Assembly (NCBI GenBank): GCA_025716855.1
Contig: JAIXMQ010000021.1
Location: 310,001-374,000, forward strand
Direction of reading: 5' to 3'
Origin: Pilaira anomala
Lineage: Eukaryota > Mucoromycota > Mucoromycetes > Mucorales > Mucoraceae
Length of the DNA stretch: 64,000 nucleotides
Shown here: piece by piece, positions 47,647 to 60,171 of the stretch
Position numbering within the stretch: position 1 is the first letter of the stretch
Layout of the letters: every line of letters starts with the position of its first letter
Notes under the pieces: generated by a model
What the model saw: the letters and a program-made list of their open reading frames with translations, nothing else
The model's database searches: none
Told to the model about the DNA's origin: nothing
Position numbers and translations under genes: made by a program

Positions 47647-50106
47647 ATGAAATTTGGACATACGCTTCGTACTTCTTTAAATCCAGACTGGACTTTCCAT
47701 TATGTTGGTAACTAAGAAGAATATATTTATTTGTATTTATCTGAAACTAAATCCAACAAAACAAATATTAGCTTACGAAGACCTGAAATCAATTTTAAAA
47801 AAGGATGCAGTGAACGGTAGTTGGTCCGAAGAAAGTGAAAGTAAATTTGTCGAACTTTTAGAACAGGAACTCGATAAAGTTTATTCATTTCAGCGCGTTA
47901 AACTCGGTGAAATCAATCGTCGAATCCAAATTGAAGCTCGTGAAGTAGATATCCTTTGTCAACAATCAGAGAATCCTGAAGAAGATGACTTTACTGCTTC
48001 TGAAATAGAATTAGGACATATCATTGCTGATGTACATGATTTAGCAAAGTTTACTAGATTGAATTATACTGGTTTTTTAAAGATCATCAAAAAACATGAT
48101 GTAAGTTTTTTTTTAAAAAAAGAAAGAGGGTGATACAGTGAAAAAATTCTTTGATTGAAAGGCAGTAGCTTTAATCAACCCAATCATATACCACACGTGG
48201 GGTAACAAAAAAAAAAAGATAACTAAAAAAAAAAATCCCTTTTTTTATAATTATAGAAAGTGACAGGATGGCCATTAAAGCCAATGTTTGGTGTTCGTTT
48301 AAACGCTAAACCATTTTATAAAGAAAATTACGATCCTTTAATTATTCGTATCTCTACATTATATGATCGTGTACGTACCCGTGGAAAAGAAAGAGGCGGA
48401 GATGCATCTGCTGGTGGTAAGCAAGCTGCTTTTGTAAGAAACACAACTAAATACTGGTAAGTCAAAAGGTATACATGTATGCTTTTTTCGAGGGGGATAA
48501 AAAAAAATAGCTGACAAGAATCATATTATAGGGTTCATCCTGATAATATTACTGAACTTAAATTGGTGATTCTCAAACACTTGCCTGTTCTTGTATTTAA
48601 TCCTAATAAGGAATTTGCCGTTCAAGATTCAGCTATTACCAGTGTATACTACGATAATGATGATTTTGAATTATATATGGGTAGATTAGAAAAGAGTGAA
48701 GGTGCTGAAGCAATTCGTATGAGATGGTATGGTGGTATGGATACCAATACTGTCTTTGTCGAACGTAAAACACATCATGAAGACTGGACTGGTGAAAAGT
48801 CTGTAAAAGCTCGTTTCCCCATCAAGGAAAAATACCTCAATCAATTCTTAAACGGTAGTTACACCACTGACGATTTATTTCAAAAGACAAGAGAACAAGG
48901 CCGTAAATCAGAAAAGGAAATCGCTGAATTAGAACAATTAGCTCAAGAAGTACAATACACTACTTTAACAAAGCGTCTTCAACCCACTATGCGTACTTTT
49001 TATAACCGTACCGCTTTCCAATTGCCAGGTGATGCTCGTGTTCGTATTAGTTTAGATACTGAATTATCTTTGATTCGTGAAGACAATAATGGTAAAACAA
49101 GATCGGGTGATAACTGGCGTCGTATGGATATTGGTGTAGATTACCCATTTAAACAATTACCTGAATCCGATATCTGTCGTTTCCCTTACGCTGTATTAGA
49201 AGTCAAACTTCAAACCCATGTCGGTCAAGAACCACCTCAGTGGGTAGTAGAATTAGTCAATTCACATCTTGTTGAATCTGTACCTAAATTCTCAAAGTTT
49301 ATTCATGGTTGTGCTACCTTATTAGAAGACAAGATCAATGTCTTACCCTTTTGGTTACCTCAAATGGATATCGATATTAGAAAGCCACGCAACAAAGTAT
49401 TCGGTGTGTCTAGACCTGATGCTCCTTCAAGTAGTTCCGTCTCTGGTAGTAGTGGTAGCGCCTACGATGGTTCAAAATTAACTACTGACGAACATGTTCA
49501 AATTGCTATGCGTGAAGCAACTGAATCCACTCCATTACTTGTGACCGACAGTAACCATCATAACACCAATCGTGATATCGAAGGAGGAAACAATGTTATA
49601 AAGCAATTATCTCCTGCAGGTTTAAAGAATTTATTCAAGAAATCAAAGACCATTTTCGTTCGTAAAGAAGCAACCACAACCACAAACTCACGTGGTCGTC
49701 CTATTCCCACCAAGGCTCCTCCTGCCAAAACCTACTTCGCTAATGAACGTACATTTTTGCATTGGTTAAAATTCACTTTATTATTAGGTGCTTTAGCCAT
49801 TGGCCTTTTGAACTTTTCTGATAAAATTGGTCGTATCTCTGCCTGTATCTTTACGATACTTTCTATGTCCGTCATGATTTATGCTCTTTACAAATACCAT
49901 GAACGTGCTGATCGCGTTGAACGAAATGAACTTGGTGATTTCTCTGATAAATATGGTCCCGCTGTTTTGACACTCTTTTTAGTTGCTGCTATTGCAATTA
50001 ATATGACTCGTAAGTGATGATATGTTTTTGTCATGATTACATTTATACTAACCTTTATTTTAATATAGTTCGTTTACTTGTTGAAGACTCAGAATGGAAT
50101 TCATAA
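47647..50106 (+). CDS. VTC4: Vacuolar transporter chaperone 4 (polyphosphate polymerase)
   Basis: Exons 47647..47707, 47772..48100, 48257..48456, 48532..50009 and 50069..50106 join to about 701 residues. An N-terminal SPX domain ([15 protein letters not shown]..., [31 protein letters not shown]) senses inositol pyrophosphates. The tunnel polymerase domain keeps its basic and acidic residues: [70 protein letters not shown]. Three membrane segments follow ([55 protein letters not shown]). Retention of the catalytic set argues for Vtc4 rather than Vtc2/3. It makes polyphosphate from ATP and moves it into the vacuole. The end of the carboxylase gene is 189 bp upstream. Confidence 0.93.
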
Positions 50107-50708
50107 ACTATTATGTATTATATTCATTACATTTTTGTTGAGAGAGACAAAAAAATATTATTCCAGTTCCCCTAAATACACACAAATACATTATATACTT
50201 TTTAGCAAAAGGTAGGAAAGACCTATTATTCCTTCCTTCCTTTTATCCATATTATATTATTTACTTTTTTTTTCCCTATTAAAAAAATCATGCAACTTTA
50301 GTTATCCAACCATAAATATCTATTACGCTATGTATTCATTTTGTTTTTTTATTGAAAAAGTATATTAACTATAACAAAAGTAATATCCATACTTATTTTA
50401 AAGTATTAACTAAGTAAGAAGGCTAACTTGTGCTTTAAAAAGAAAGAAAGCAAAGAGGACATTCCCCTTTTACTAAAGAATTAAACTCAACTGTCTTATG
50501 GACGTGAAAGGGTAAAGGGTAGACATTTTTATTAAGAGGATGGTATGAAAAGAGAAAAGAGATATATTACGTTTGAGTATCGTAACGCAACTTTTGACGA
50601 AGCACTTATAGTTTTACCTTCCGCAAGTGACTTGTTAAATGAAAAAATATATGAAAAAAAAATGTTTAAAAAGATCTACCTTCTCTCTTGTCGATTTAAA
50701 AAGCAATC
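50107..50708. other. Intergenic region VTC4/RRP41
   Basis: AT-rich flank with CTTCC- and T-rich stretches. No coding frame or structured RNA is apparent. It holds the RRP41 promoter. Confidence 0.4.
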
Positions 50709-51717
50709 ATGGTAAAGTATTTCGACTTTTCGACTGTAGAAAATATAATATACACTATGTTTACAAGTATTCCATAGTCTCGTTTAGAATTAATTACACC
50801 AGAAGGTTTACGTGTTGACGGTCGTCGTGCCAATGAGCTGAGAAAAATTACAGCAAAAACTTCAGTTTTCAGTCAAGCAGACGGTTCAGCTTATATCGAA
50901 CAAGGTAATACCAAATGTCTTGCTGCTGTATATGGACCAAGAGAGGTAAAGAAATTAAAAGGGGTGATAAATAATATAGCGTGCTTTTTGATACTAAATA
51001 AGTTTGGCCTAAAAGGTTCGTCATCGTATGCAAGCTTTAGCTGACCGTGCACTCATTAACGTTGAGTTCAACGTTGCACCTTTCAGTTCCAGCGAACGTA
51101 AAAAGCGTTCAAAGAATGACAAGTAAAGAGAAATAATTAATATAATAGAATCATAAAGAAAAGGCAAACTAACAAAATTTTCTATAGGCGATCACTTGAA
51201 GTAGCAGCTTTTATTCGCCAAACATTCGAACCAGTTATTTTGACATCTCAATTTCCTAGAACACAAATTGATATTTACCTTCAAATCTTTCAAAATGATG
51301 GTGGTTTACTGCAAAGTTGTATTAACGCAGCAACTATGGCATTAGTTGATGCAGGTATTCCTATGTTAGATTATGTGTGTGCTTGTTCTGCTGGTTGTAT
51401 CGATAAGGAACCCGTTTTGGATTTAAATAATTTGGAAGAATCTGCAGATACACCAGAATTGACAGTTGCAATATTACCTAGAACTGGAAAGGTTACTTTA
51501 TTGGAGGTAAGAATTGATTATAATGAGGGATGAGGTTTTGTTATTTATTGGATTTTTTTTTCTTTTCTTTCTTACATAGATGGAATCTAGACTTCATGTT
51601 GATAAACTCGCTAGCGTTACAGAATTAGCAACTGAAGGTTGTATGCAGATTCATAAAGTATTAGACGGTGTTATCAGAGAGAACACAGAACACCTTATGT
51701 CAAGATTGAATGCATAA
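50709..51717 (+). CDS. RRP41: Exosome core subunit Rrp41/Ski6
   Basis: Exons 50709..50711, 50778..50945, 51016..51122, 51188..51506 and 51580..51717 join to 244 residues. The first coding exon consists of the ATG alone, followed at once by GTAAAG. The protein has the RNase PH fold: LELITPEGLRVDGRRANELR, YIEQGNTKCLAAVYGPRE, EVAAFIRQTFEPVILTSQFPRTQIDIYLQ, INAATMALVDAGIPMLDYV. Length and motifs match eukaryotic Rrp41, one of the six ring subunits of the RNA exosome for 3'-5' RNA decay and processing. The ring protein is catalytically inert in fungi. It converges on RAX2 with 195 bp between the stops. Confidence 0.93.
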
Positions 51718-51911
51718 ATGTTATATTGGGATTTAATATATTTTCGTACAAGAAAGTTTTTTTTTTTTTTATTGCACTCAAAATAAATAATAAGAAAGTT
51801 ACGTTGTAAATAGAAAATGAATAATTAATGGTTGAGATGTGTGTAAAAATAACATATGTATATAAATAAAGATAAATGAAAGAAGGGAAGTTACAGGTAA
51901 ATTATTACTTT

Positions 51912-54900
51912 TTATCGTAATTCTGTTGCAATTTCAACATAATTACTAGGGAAGACACCTTGAATATAGGCACCATCAGATTCTATTTTTTATGTGTTAG
52001 TAATCATATATATAAATTTGAAATTTTATTCAACTTACTGTCAGCTTTATAACCCATCCACCAAATATCATCACTAGAGTCTACAACAATAATAGGGCTG
52101 GCTTTTTCAAAACCAAGCTCACCATGTTCTCGTGATGTAAAATCGAATTTAGCATAGTATAAATGAGGATTTTCTTCTGTAGCAACAGGGAACTTGGTAT
52201 TGTTTTGAATAGCAATCGCCATGACTGATCTAAAGTCACTTTTATACTTGGGCTTCTTATCTTTAGAATCTTCAGTCACTTTTGGATTACGAGATGAAAA
52301 GTATTCTTCAACCATACGTTTTGAGGAAGCACGGCCATCCATAGCACCTGCACCTTGAGCAGCAGCAGGAGTCATAGAATTGATTTCCTTACGTGTGTTG
52401 GTTGGAATAGGTGTAGTATTATAGAATGGATTCGAAGGTTCTTCTGTTTCATTTTGAATGATCATACTCAATGCATTCAAATCACGTTTAGCAATAGCAT
52501 CATCGACAGACTCGGATTTTCTACCCACTGGCTCTTCAGTAGTAACAATATTTTTCTTTGTGTCTGCTACTGGTTTAAACATACTCTGGGCGGTTGTACT
52601 AGCAGGTTTAGGGCTATAATAATCTTCAAATGCGTCATTATCCTCTTCATTAGCTGATCTTCTGGTGACAGTAGCAATAGCAGGAGTAAGAATCTTGGGA
52701 GCATAAGCGGTTTCAATTGGAGAACCAACATTTGCAGTCTTCCAACGTACAGCTGAGTCAGGACTCAATAACTCTTCAGGTGATGCTGGGCCAATAGGTA
52801 CGTTCTTTGCAAATACACTGGTATCAATTGGTGCTAGAGAACCGGCATCGGAAAGTCTGAATGCATTTTTATGGATCACTTTTGTATTTACATCGTCGTT
52901 AAATGTCATCTCAGTGTGTCGATCTTGGGGTAATTGAAGTGAATTGTCTTGGTTTTCTTCCTCCTCATCATGTTCTTGAGAGAAATCTTGAGTAGATAAT
53001 GCAGGTTGGTATCTACTGTTTCCTAAGCTACTAGTAGATCTATTCTCTCCAATAGGTTCTATTTTGATTGTACTGGTATTAGGAGTAGGTGCGGTAGTCC
53101 AGCGAACAATATCTGGGTCACTTGAAAATCCTTCAGTAGTGGCGTTTATATCAGTGGTTAATAAACTATGGTTTGAAGTAGAACCAAGGTTTAAAGGTAC
53201 AGGTGAGTAAAAGCTACCGTGATCATGGTATGCTGAGTCTTGGGTATCAGGTTCAATCTTAGCTACACCTAATGCGCTATTGGCATTCTGATGAGTCCAT
53301 TGAACGTTGGAAGCGGGTAAGTTATTGTTGGCTGTACGGTTTTTCATAAATAAAGAAGAATTAGAGTTTTGATGGTTATCGTCTGATGCATGTACAGCAA
53401 TTGTAGGTGTTGTAAGTCCATCTCTACTGCTATTACTTGAGTTATTCCATCTCATGTCTTGTGGTATATTAGCATTGTTCATTGCTCGTGTTGCTTGTGG
53501 TCCACTAATTGGATCAACGAGAGAGGATTCGTCAGAATGACCTACCATGGCTATGGGTTCAATAACAGCACGGCCTACTTGCTCTGAAGGAGCGTTTGTC
53601 CATCTTACAGCAGCAGGAGAGCCCACGGTAAGGTGAGAAGGTACTTTAGGAGGTGTGTTATTATATTCTGTAGTGCTTTCATCTTGTTGGTAGGGTGACG
53701 TATTGTTAGATTTCATACCACGAGTGCCGGTTATTATAGCAGCACCAACACCAGCACCAATAGCAGCGTTAGCTGAATGATTAGCAGCAGGAATGTTATT
53801 GTACGAAACAGCTTCTCCCGCTTGTTGAGTAGGATTGCTATTATTATAACCAGTAACGTTATTATTAGGACTCATATTTCTATTATTGTTGTTTGCAAAT
53901 GCACCAGCAGCTATACCAGCACCAGCCATTGTAGCACCAACATCGCCTAAAGGTGAACTACCGGTATATAAAGCAGCTTCGCCTGTTGGTTGATAACTAG
54001 TATTGTTATAAGCAATAGGTGTCATGTTTTTATTACTGGCATTGTAAAAGGCACCAGTTAAACCAGTAGCTGCACTAGTATTTGGACCACCATCAACTGC
54101 AACACCAATTTCTGAATTTCTAAATGGATTATATGGACTTTGACGACCAGGTACTTCAGCCATTTCTCTACTGTAATTTGCAGTAGAATAATTAGGGTTA
54201 TTGTAATAAGCTTCCGAATCACGTTGATATTCACTAATAGGTCTAGCGTAAGATTCAGGGCGAGCAGCGGCCATTGCACCAGCAAGAGTAGCGCCTGTAA
54301 GAGCAGCAGGGGCAGGAGCATGAGGCATGGTATGGAATGCATTTTGGGCTGAAGAGATTGAACGGGATTGAGCAGTAGGTGGAGATGGAGCAGCTCTTGC
54401 AGTGGTCATAGCAACAGCATCACCGTTAAATGGAGTTAAGGATTGTTCATGAAAATGATCTGTACTGATTGATTTGGAAAGGTTATAGAATTGTTGAGTT
54501 CCAGGTTCTAATAAATGACGTGATTTTTCCATACTATGACCTTTGGTGTCTATATCATCGTCCTCGTCAGTGTCACTATTTTTATCGTCTGAAGTGTCTT
54601 TTAACATGGCAAGTAAGGATTGTGGTGTTCGGGGTGGCTTTCCGTAATATGCGGAGGGGCTGGATTGTGGGTTTACTTTGGCGTCTCGTTTACGTTTTAC
54701 AAAGATAATTATCATTGCGCCTAGAACAATTAAGAATACAATAGCTAAAGAGATTGCGATTGCGATAAGAATTACAAGTGGTGTGGCTAAATACTCTATT
54801 GAAAAAAAAAAAAGTAAGTACTTATAAAAACAAAAACGGAGGGAGTGGGGAAGACTTACTTTTGATTACGGTGGCAATATAGGGTTGATCTAAAAAGAAT

Positions 54901-57900
54901 AAACTACTTAAAGCTGCTGTACTATCTCCGTTGTTAGCTTCAGATGTTACTAAATAAGGAATCCAGGTTTGACCATCGTAGAATGCAGCGCTCACATTAC
55001 CGAGTTCACCCAAGTTAATAAATCCTGAAGCTAATAAGATATTTTGTTTGGAAGTATCGTTTGTGACAGGAAGTACCGTCATTTTAGAAATCACACTTCC
55101 GGGTCCTAAATCGACTGCTGGAGCGTTAAATTGATGACCATCCCAAATACGAAGATAAGCAGTAGAAGTTTTATCCGTTCTATATATATATATATATAAG
55201 GAATTGGTTAAAAAAAGAAAGAAAAGATTTAAATTAAAGGAAAACCTACTGTCCAGAAATATAAAGATAGTTTGTCAAGTTATCAAAAGATAAAGCACGA
55301 GAAGGACCGGGAAGATTAGCAGTTTCGAATGGACCCCATGTGTTTGCTTTAAAATCGAATTGGGCGATATGAATAGGTGAATCATTTAATGATAAATTAC
55401 CGGTTGTAACAAGTTTCTCCTATAATATAAATAATTAATACCAATGCTCTATATTATAATAGATAGAAGCTTACTTACATCGATTAAAAGAACATCGTAT
55501 ACTTCACCAACAAGACCAGAACCAAGATTATTCCATTGCATATTTGCTGTGTTTAATGCACAAATAGAAGCACAAGGTAATGATCCAACTGTACCAAAAT
55601 GACCGCCGATAATCATAGCATTTTGAGTTGGAATATGTCGAATAATATTTACATTGGCAGGTGATCCGTCATTAGCTAAAACAAGATAAAAACAGGGTTT
55701 TTTTTTTAGAATTTATCTTTCTCACTTTTTTTTTTCTTTCTTTCTTCGTATAAATACTTACTTTGAACATTTGGAAAAAGAGATAATGATTTGTTAGATA
55801 AGTTGAATACAGCCAAGTTATTACTAGTAGAACCATTAAATCTACCACCAACATAGAGTAAATCATCATTGACAGCCATAGTACTAATTTGACCCTTCCA
55901 ATCTGTACCTTGTAGTCCACTCCAGGTGTTGTTATGATAGATTGCAATATTTTGAATATCATTGGGTAAACTAAAAGCACCACCAAAGATGGTAGTCGTG
56001 GTTGTGTTTTGTACAGAGGTTGATTTGGGTACACCACTATTTTCGTCGAATAAAACACCAGCACTTACAGTCATGGAAGGCTGAGTGTTATCTGGATAGA
56101 AAGATGGGAAAGTGAAGGTGTTCATAGATGTCATAAATGATATACCATTTGATTGATATCGCTGGGCATTGGTGATATTACCCATAAAGAAATCAGTGTT
56201 GGAATGTGTCATTGCACTATATACTGAACCGGACAAATAAGGTACACTACTGTCAGCAATCCATTTGTTCTTTGAAGTATCCCACCATGCGTTACCAGAC
56301 GCTCTTGAAGGGTATTGATCAGTATTTGATTTAATGAGTTGAGTGAAATCACCAGAAAGTAGAATTGTATTAGATAATGTATGAATTGATTTGACAGGAC
56401 CATTAACACCCTAATAATTTTTTTGTTTACAAAAATGGGTTAGTTAATTCATGCGATTTTTATTTTATTTTATTTTTTTCGGCTTACGGCGTTTAATGAA
56501 CTCCAATTATTTGTTTTTAAATCGTATCGTGCAACATTTGTTAAATCTTTAATGTTTGAAGCTGTGTTATTTGAAAGAGCTGTGAAATTTCCACCAACAT
56601 AAATATCTATAAATTATTGTATATAAGTAATCATTTACTATATATAGATATGTATATAGTATATATACCTGATGCTGTTACATCAATAGAATAAACTGGA
56701 CCATTTAGGCCATAACCAGTCAATGGTTTCAACTGTTTTGCAGTAGAGTCATATCGAATAATGTTATTGTATCTCATGTTGGTTTTATCTATACCTGAAA
56801 ATGTACCACCAATGTACATATCACCATTACTGGAAAGTTTCATCGTTCTAACAAGGGAGTTGTAAGGGACAGTATCTACATATGCGATAATCCGTTTAAT
56901 ATCTATATCTCAATGCTAGGAAAAAATTAAATAAAAGTTACCTGGTAATGCTTTCCATGCAAGATTCGTCATTGTAATATTTGTTTGTGTCGGATTATAT
57001 TGTAAGAGACTCGATAATGTATAATCAGAAGATGTCTTGATCATCTGAATAGCAAAGGCTACTAAATAAGAAGTACTAGATATGGTAGCATTTTTACCGA
57101 CAGATAACTTGACAGAAGGATCAAATGTAGAAGAACGATTAAAATAGCCAGTATAAATTGATCGACTTCCAGGGTATTTTTGACTCATTGTTATAGTTGA
57201 TGCGTTCATGGTAGGTGAATTTGAAATACTGATATCTACATCTGTACGCTCAGCGCAGTTGGATGTTTTACATGGAGGTGTATAGACAAGCAATTCGTAT
57301 ATTCCAGATTCTGCAATATTTGGATAAAAAGTGACTGAAGATTTATCATTTGCAGATTTAATAGGATAGGATAAATAAGGTGAACCAGTAACTGAAGTAG
57401 GTGTCCAGGACCCGGTTGCAGTTACATTTAATTGATTTGTGGCTACGGTGCAAATATTGGGATCTGTTTGTTGAACTGCGTATGTAAATATCTCTGATTG
57501 AAATACTTGAACAAAGGATAATCCGCCACCTACACCGTACCATGATTTAATATCAATGGCAATACCGGATGTCATAAATGTATCCAATATTTTGAAGTCC
57601 TGATAATTTACTGAAGGATCATTTGATAAAGTACAATTATCTTTACAGGTCTTTGATGTTCCTGTTATAGGATCCAAATAAGCTAAAGAGTAATTAAGTG
57701 TCGCGTTTGTTAATGATCGAATACTAAAAAAAGTAGTAGGAAACAAAGTTAGTACATATAAAAAAAAACTCCTTAATTTTCTTTTTAAATACTTGCGAAA
57801 ATTCTTTTGTTTGTCGGTTTTCTACTTTTGAGTTTGCTATTCTAACGAGTGATGGATTTACGTTGTAAGTAATAAAACTTGTTTGCCAAGTACCTTGAAC

Positions 57901-58754
57901 ACCTTCATCTAATAACCATGTAGAAGAAGCACAAAGAATAGAAGCAGGATTATTACCAGAAGTTGCAGTAACGCCCTATTTAAGAAGAAAATGAAAAAAA
58001 AAGGGTATCGTCAAGTTAGAGGGGGAAGAAGGAAGGAAAAAAAAAGATTTAATTAAGGTCTTTAATGAAAACTTACAGTTGCAGGTAAACTAATAGGTTG
58101 ATGTGCAGGTGCATAAAATGTTTGACCATCTGTAGTGGTATCAAATTTACCGCCAAAAATAATTTGATCTTTATTTTTTATAATTGAATAAACAGGACCG
58201 TTTAAACCTTTCCATGGTAATCCAACCCATTTGTTGTCTTTCCATAATGCTACACTACCTCCAAATTGAGATAATGAGTTTGAGTAACTGATCATGTCTG
58301 GTGTATTTGGTGCGATAAATGAACCACCCACATAAATTTCATTTGTATCACAGTAAACAGTATTTACTGTACCATCTAAGCCGTTTAATAATGGTTTTAA
58401 TTGCTTAGTATTTAAATCGATAGAAGCAATATTGTTCATCTTCTTGTTGTTTAATGTTGTAAAGTTTCCAGCGAATACCAAAGTATTACTATTAAAAATA
58501 CAGGCGTCGTAAATAATGCCATTGATATTGGAAGATGCAAGCAATTGCAATGTGTCGTTGGATAATGAAATTACTGAAGAAGTTAATGGTGTAATCGAAG
58601 TTAATTGATCTGTGTCTTTATACAAAGATATACCATTGTAGGATCCAGATATACCAATTTGTTGCAGAGGATCAAAATCAATATTTGGATGTGTAACATG
58701 GGATGCGTAAACAATATTAAGTAATAGTAGTAATAAATAAATGCAAAATATCAT
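51912..58754 (-). CDS. RAX2: RAX2-like cortical polarity protein with C-terminal SH3 domain
   Basis: Eleven exons (58077..58754, 57797..57975, 56942..57723, 56669..56875, 56488..56606, 55762..56410, 55479..55675, 55250..55419, 54860..55179, 52039..54795, 51912..51982) join to about 2042 residues. A signal peptide (FCIYLLLLLLNIVYA) is followed by a roughly 1085-residue kelch-like extracellular region with recurrent GLNGPVYSI/YVGG motifs and many N-glycosylation sequons. A membrane segment lies near 1107-1130, then KRKRDAK and a tail of about 900 residues, S/T/N-rich. The tail ends in an SH3 domain (LYYAKFDFTSREHGELGF...DDIWWMGYKAD...GVFPSNYVE). Rax2 marks polarity sites at the cortex. Yeast Rax2 has about 1220 residues and no SH3. 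The second intron is GC-AG. Confidence 0.88.
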
Positions 58755-60171
58755 TCTGGTGGCTATTTGTGTTTTCTTTTTAGATGAATGTTGTCAATGA
58801 GCAATGTAACATGCAATATATTTCTAATACTGGTTGTCGTTTTTTTTTTAATGTCTATATTTATACGTTGCACTAAAATTTGAGTGTATAAATAAATCCA
58901 AGAATTAAAAAAAAAACAAGAGAAAAGAGAGTAAACAAGCTTATTAAAAAGGGGAAAAAGAGAGAGAAAAAGAGAGTGGGTGAATAAATATATATATATA
59001 TTTATAAAAGAAGAAGAGAAGGCAAAGAGGAGAGAGACAAGGGAAAAAAGGGTTACAATTACAGAACATAGTAAATTGGCACATGTTACCTGAGATTAAG
59101 GCAACACCGCTCGATGTTACACTTTCAATTATTGGCACTTTTTACAGGCCATTGTTATATTGTTTAAAGGCGCGTATAAAGAGGAGAATAAAAGAAATAT
59201 AAGTTTAAAGTTTTTTTATGGAGAAGTCTTGAGAACACCAAATCAATTAAGTTTTTCTGCTTAACCTAAAAAAAAAATATCGTTCATATTAAAAAGAATT
59301 GACAAGGTATAATAGAAGGCCAATGTTTTTCAGATAAAAAAAAAGTAAATAATCAAGTCATGAGACTAGTTGGTCAATCGCATATATCTATTTGTTTCTA
59401 TTTAATGTAAAAGTTTGTTAACTAGTACCATGACAATTACACAGGTTTATATGGACCTTATTTTAGCTTGTATTCTATATTAGAAATTTTATTTTTCATA
59501 GGAACCAAAAGAATTGTATGAACGTCTCTTTTCTTAAAGATATTTTTAGAGCATTTTTTTCTTCAAAATAATTTAAAATATACAAGCAAAAACAACAAAA
59601 AGACTTGTAATTAAAAATTACTCTTTTTAAAGTTTTCTCTTTTATTCCAAAATAATGTAGTACAAATTAACTAAGGTTCCGACAAAAAAGTAATTTCGTG
59701 AAATAACATTTCTTTGTCCGGTTCATCGTGACTATATGTACCTTCTCTTGATATTAAATAAGCTCTTTAATTCACCACCATTGGTTTAATTGACATCAAA
59801 AACATAAATTGAAACTTCTTCCGGAGTCGCTAGCGTAATAAAGCTTAGAATTGCCACTATAAAAACAAGCAGAGCGATGATTTAGTAGAAATAAGTAGAT
59901 GAAGCATATGCTGTTGATTGGGTTATCTGGAAGTCCAATAAAATCAATGCGAACGAAACTACTTCAAAAAAACACAAGCTTGTTGCCCTAGCTGAGAAAA
60001 TATAATCAATTTGGCTCAAAATTTTCCATTGCTAGAGCATCCACAGTCGTGTAGCTAAATCCTTAAATTATCTAAAATTAACACTAATTATCTACAATCG
60101 TATAGCAGTAATTATTCTAAAAAGAGAGCCATTAAACGTCACCCACCCAATTTTTTTTTAATGAAAGTAAG
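58755..60171. other. Intergenic region upstream of RAX2
   Basis: AT-rich sequence with GA-rich stretches near 58920-59030 and a (TA)n patch near 58990. Short frames such as 58944-59138 are low-complexity. No gene recognised. The right end leads into repeat copy B. Confidence 0.4.

Noticed and set aside
52355..54708. Plus-strand open frames opposite the RAX2 tail
   Set aside because: They are antisense shadows of the large minus-strand exon with no domain features.
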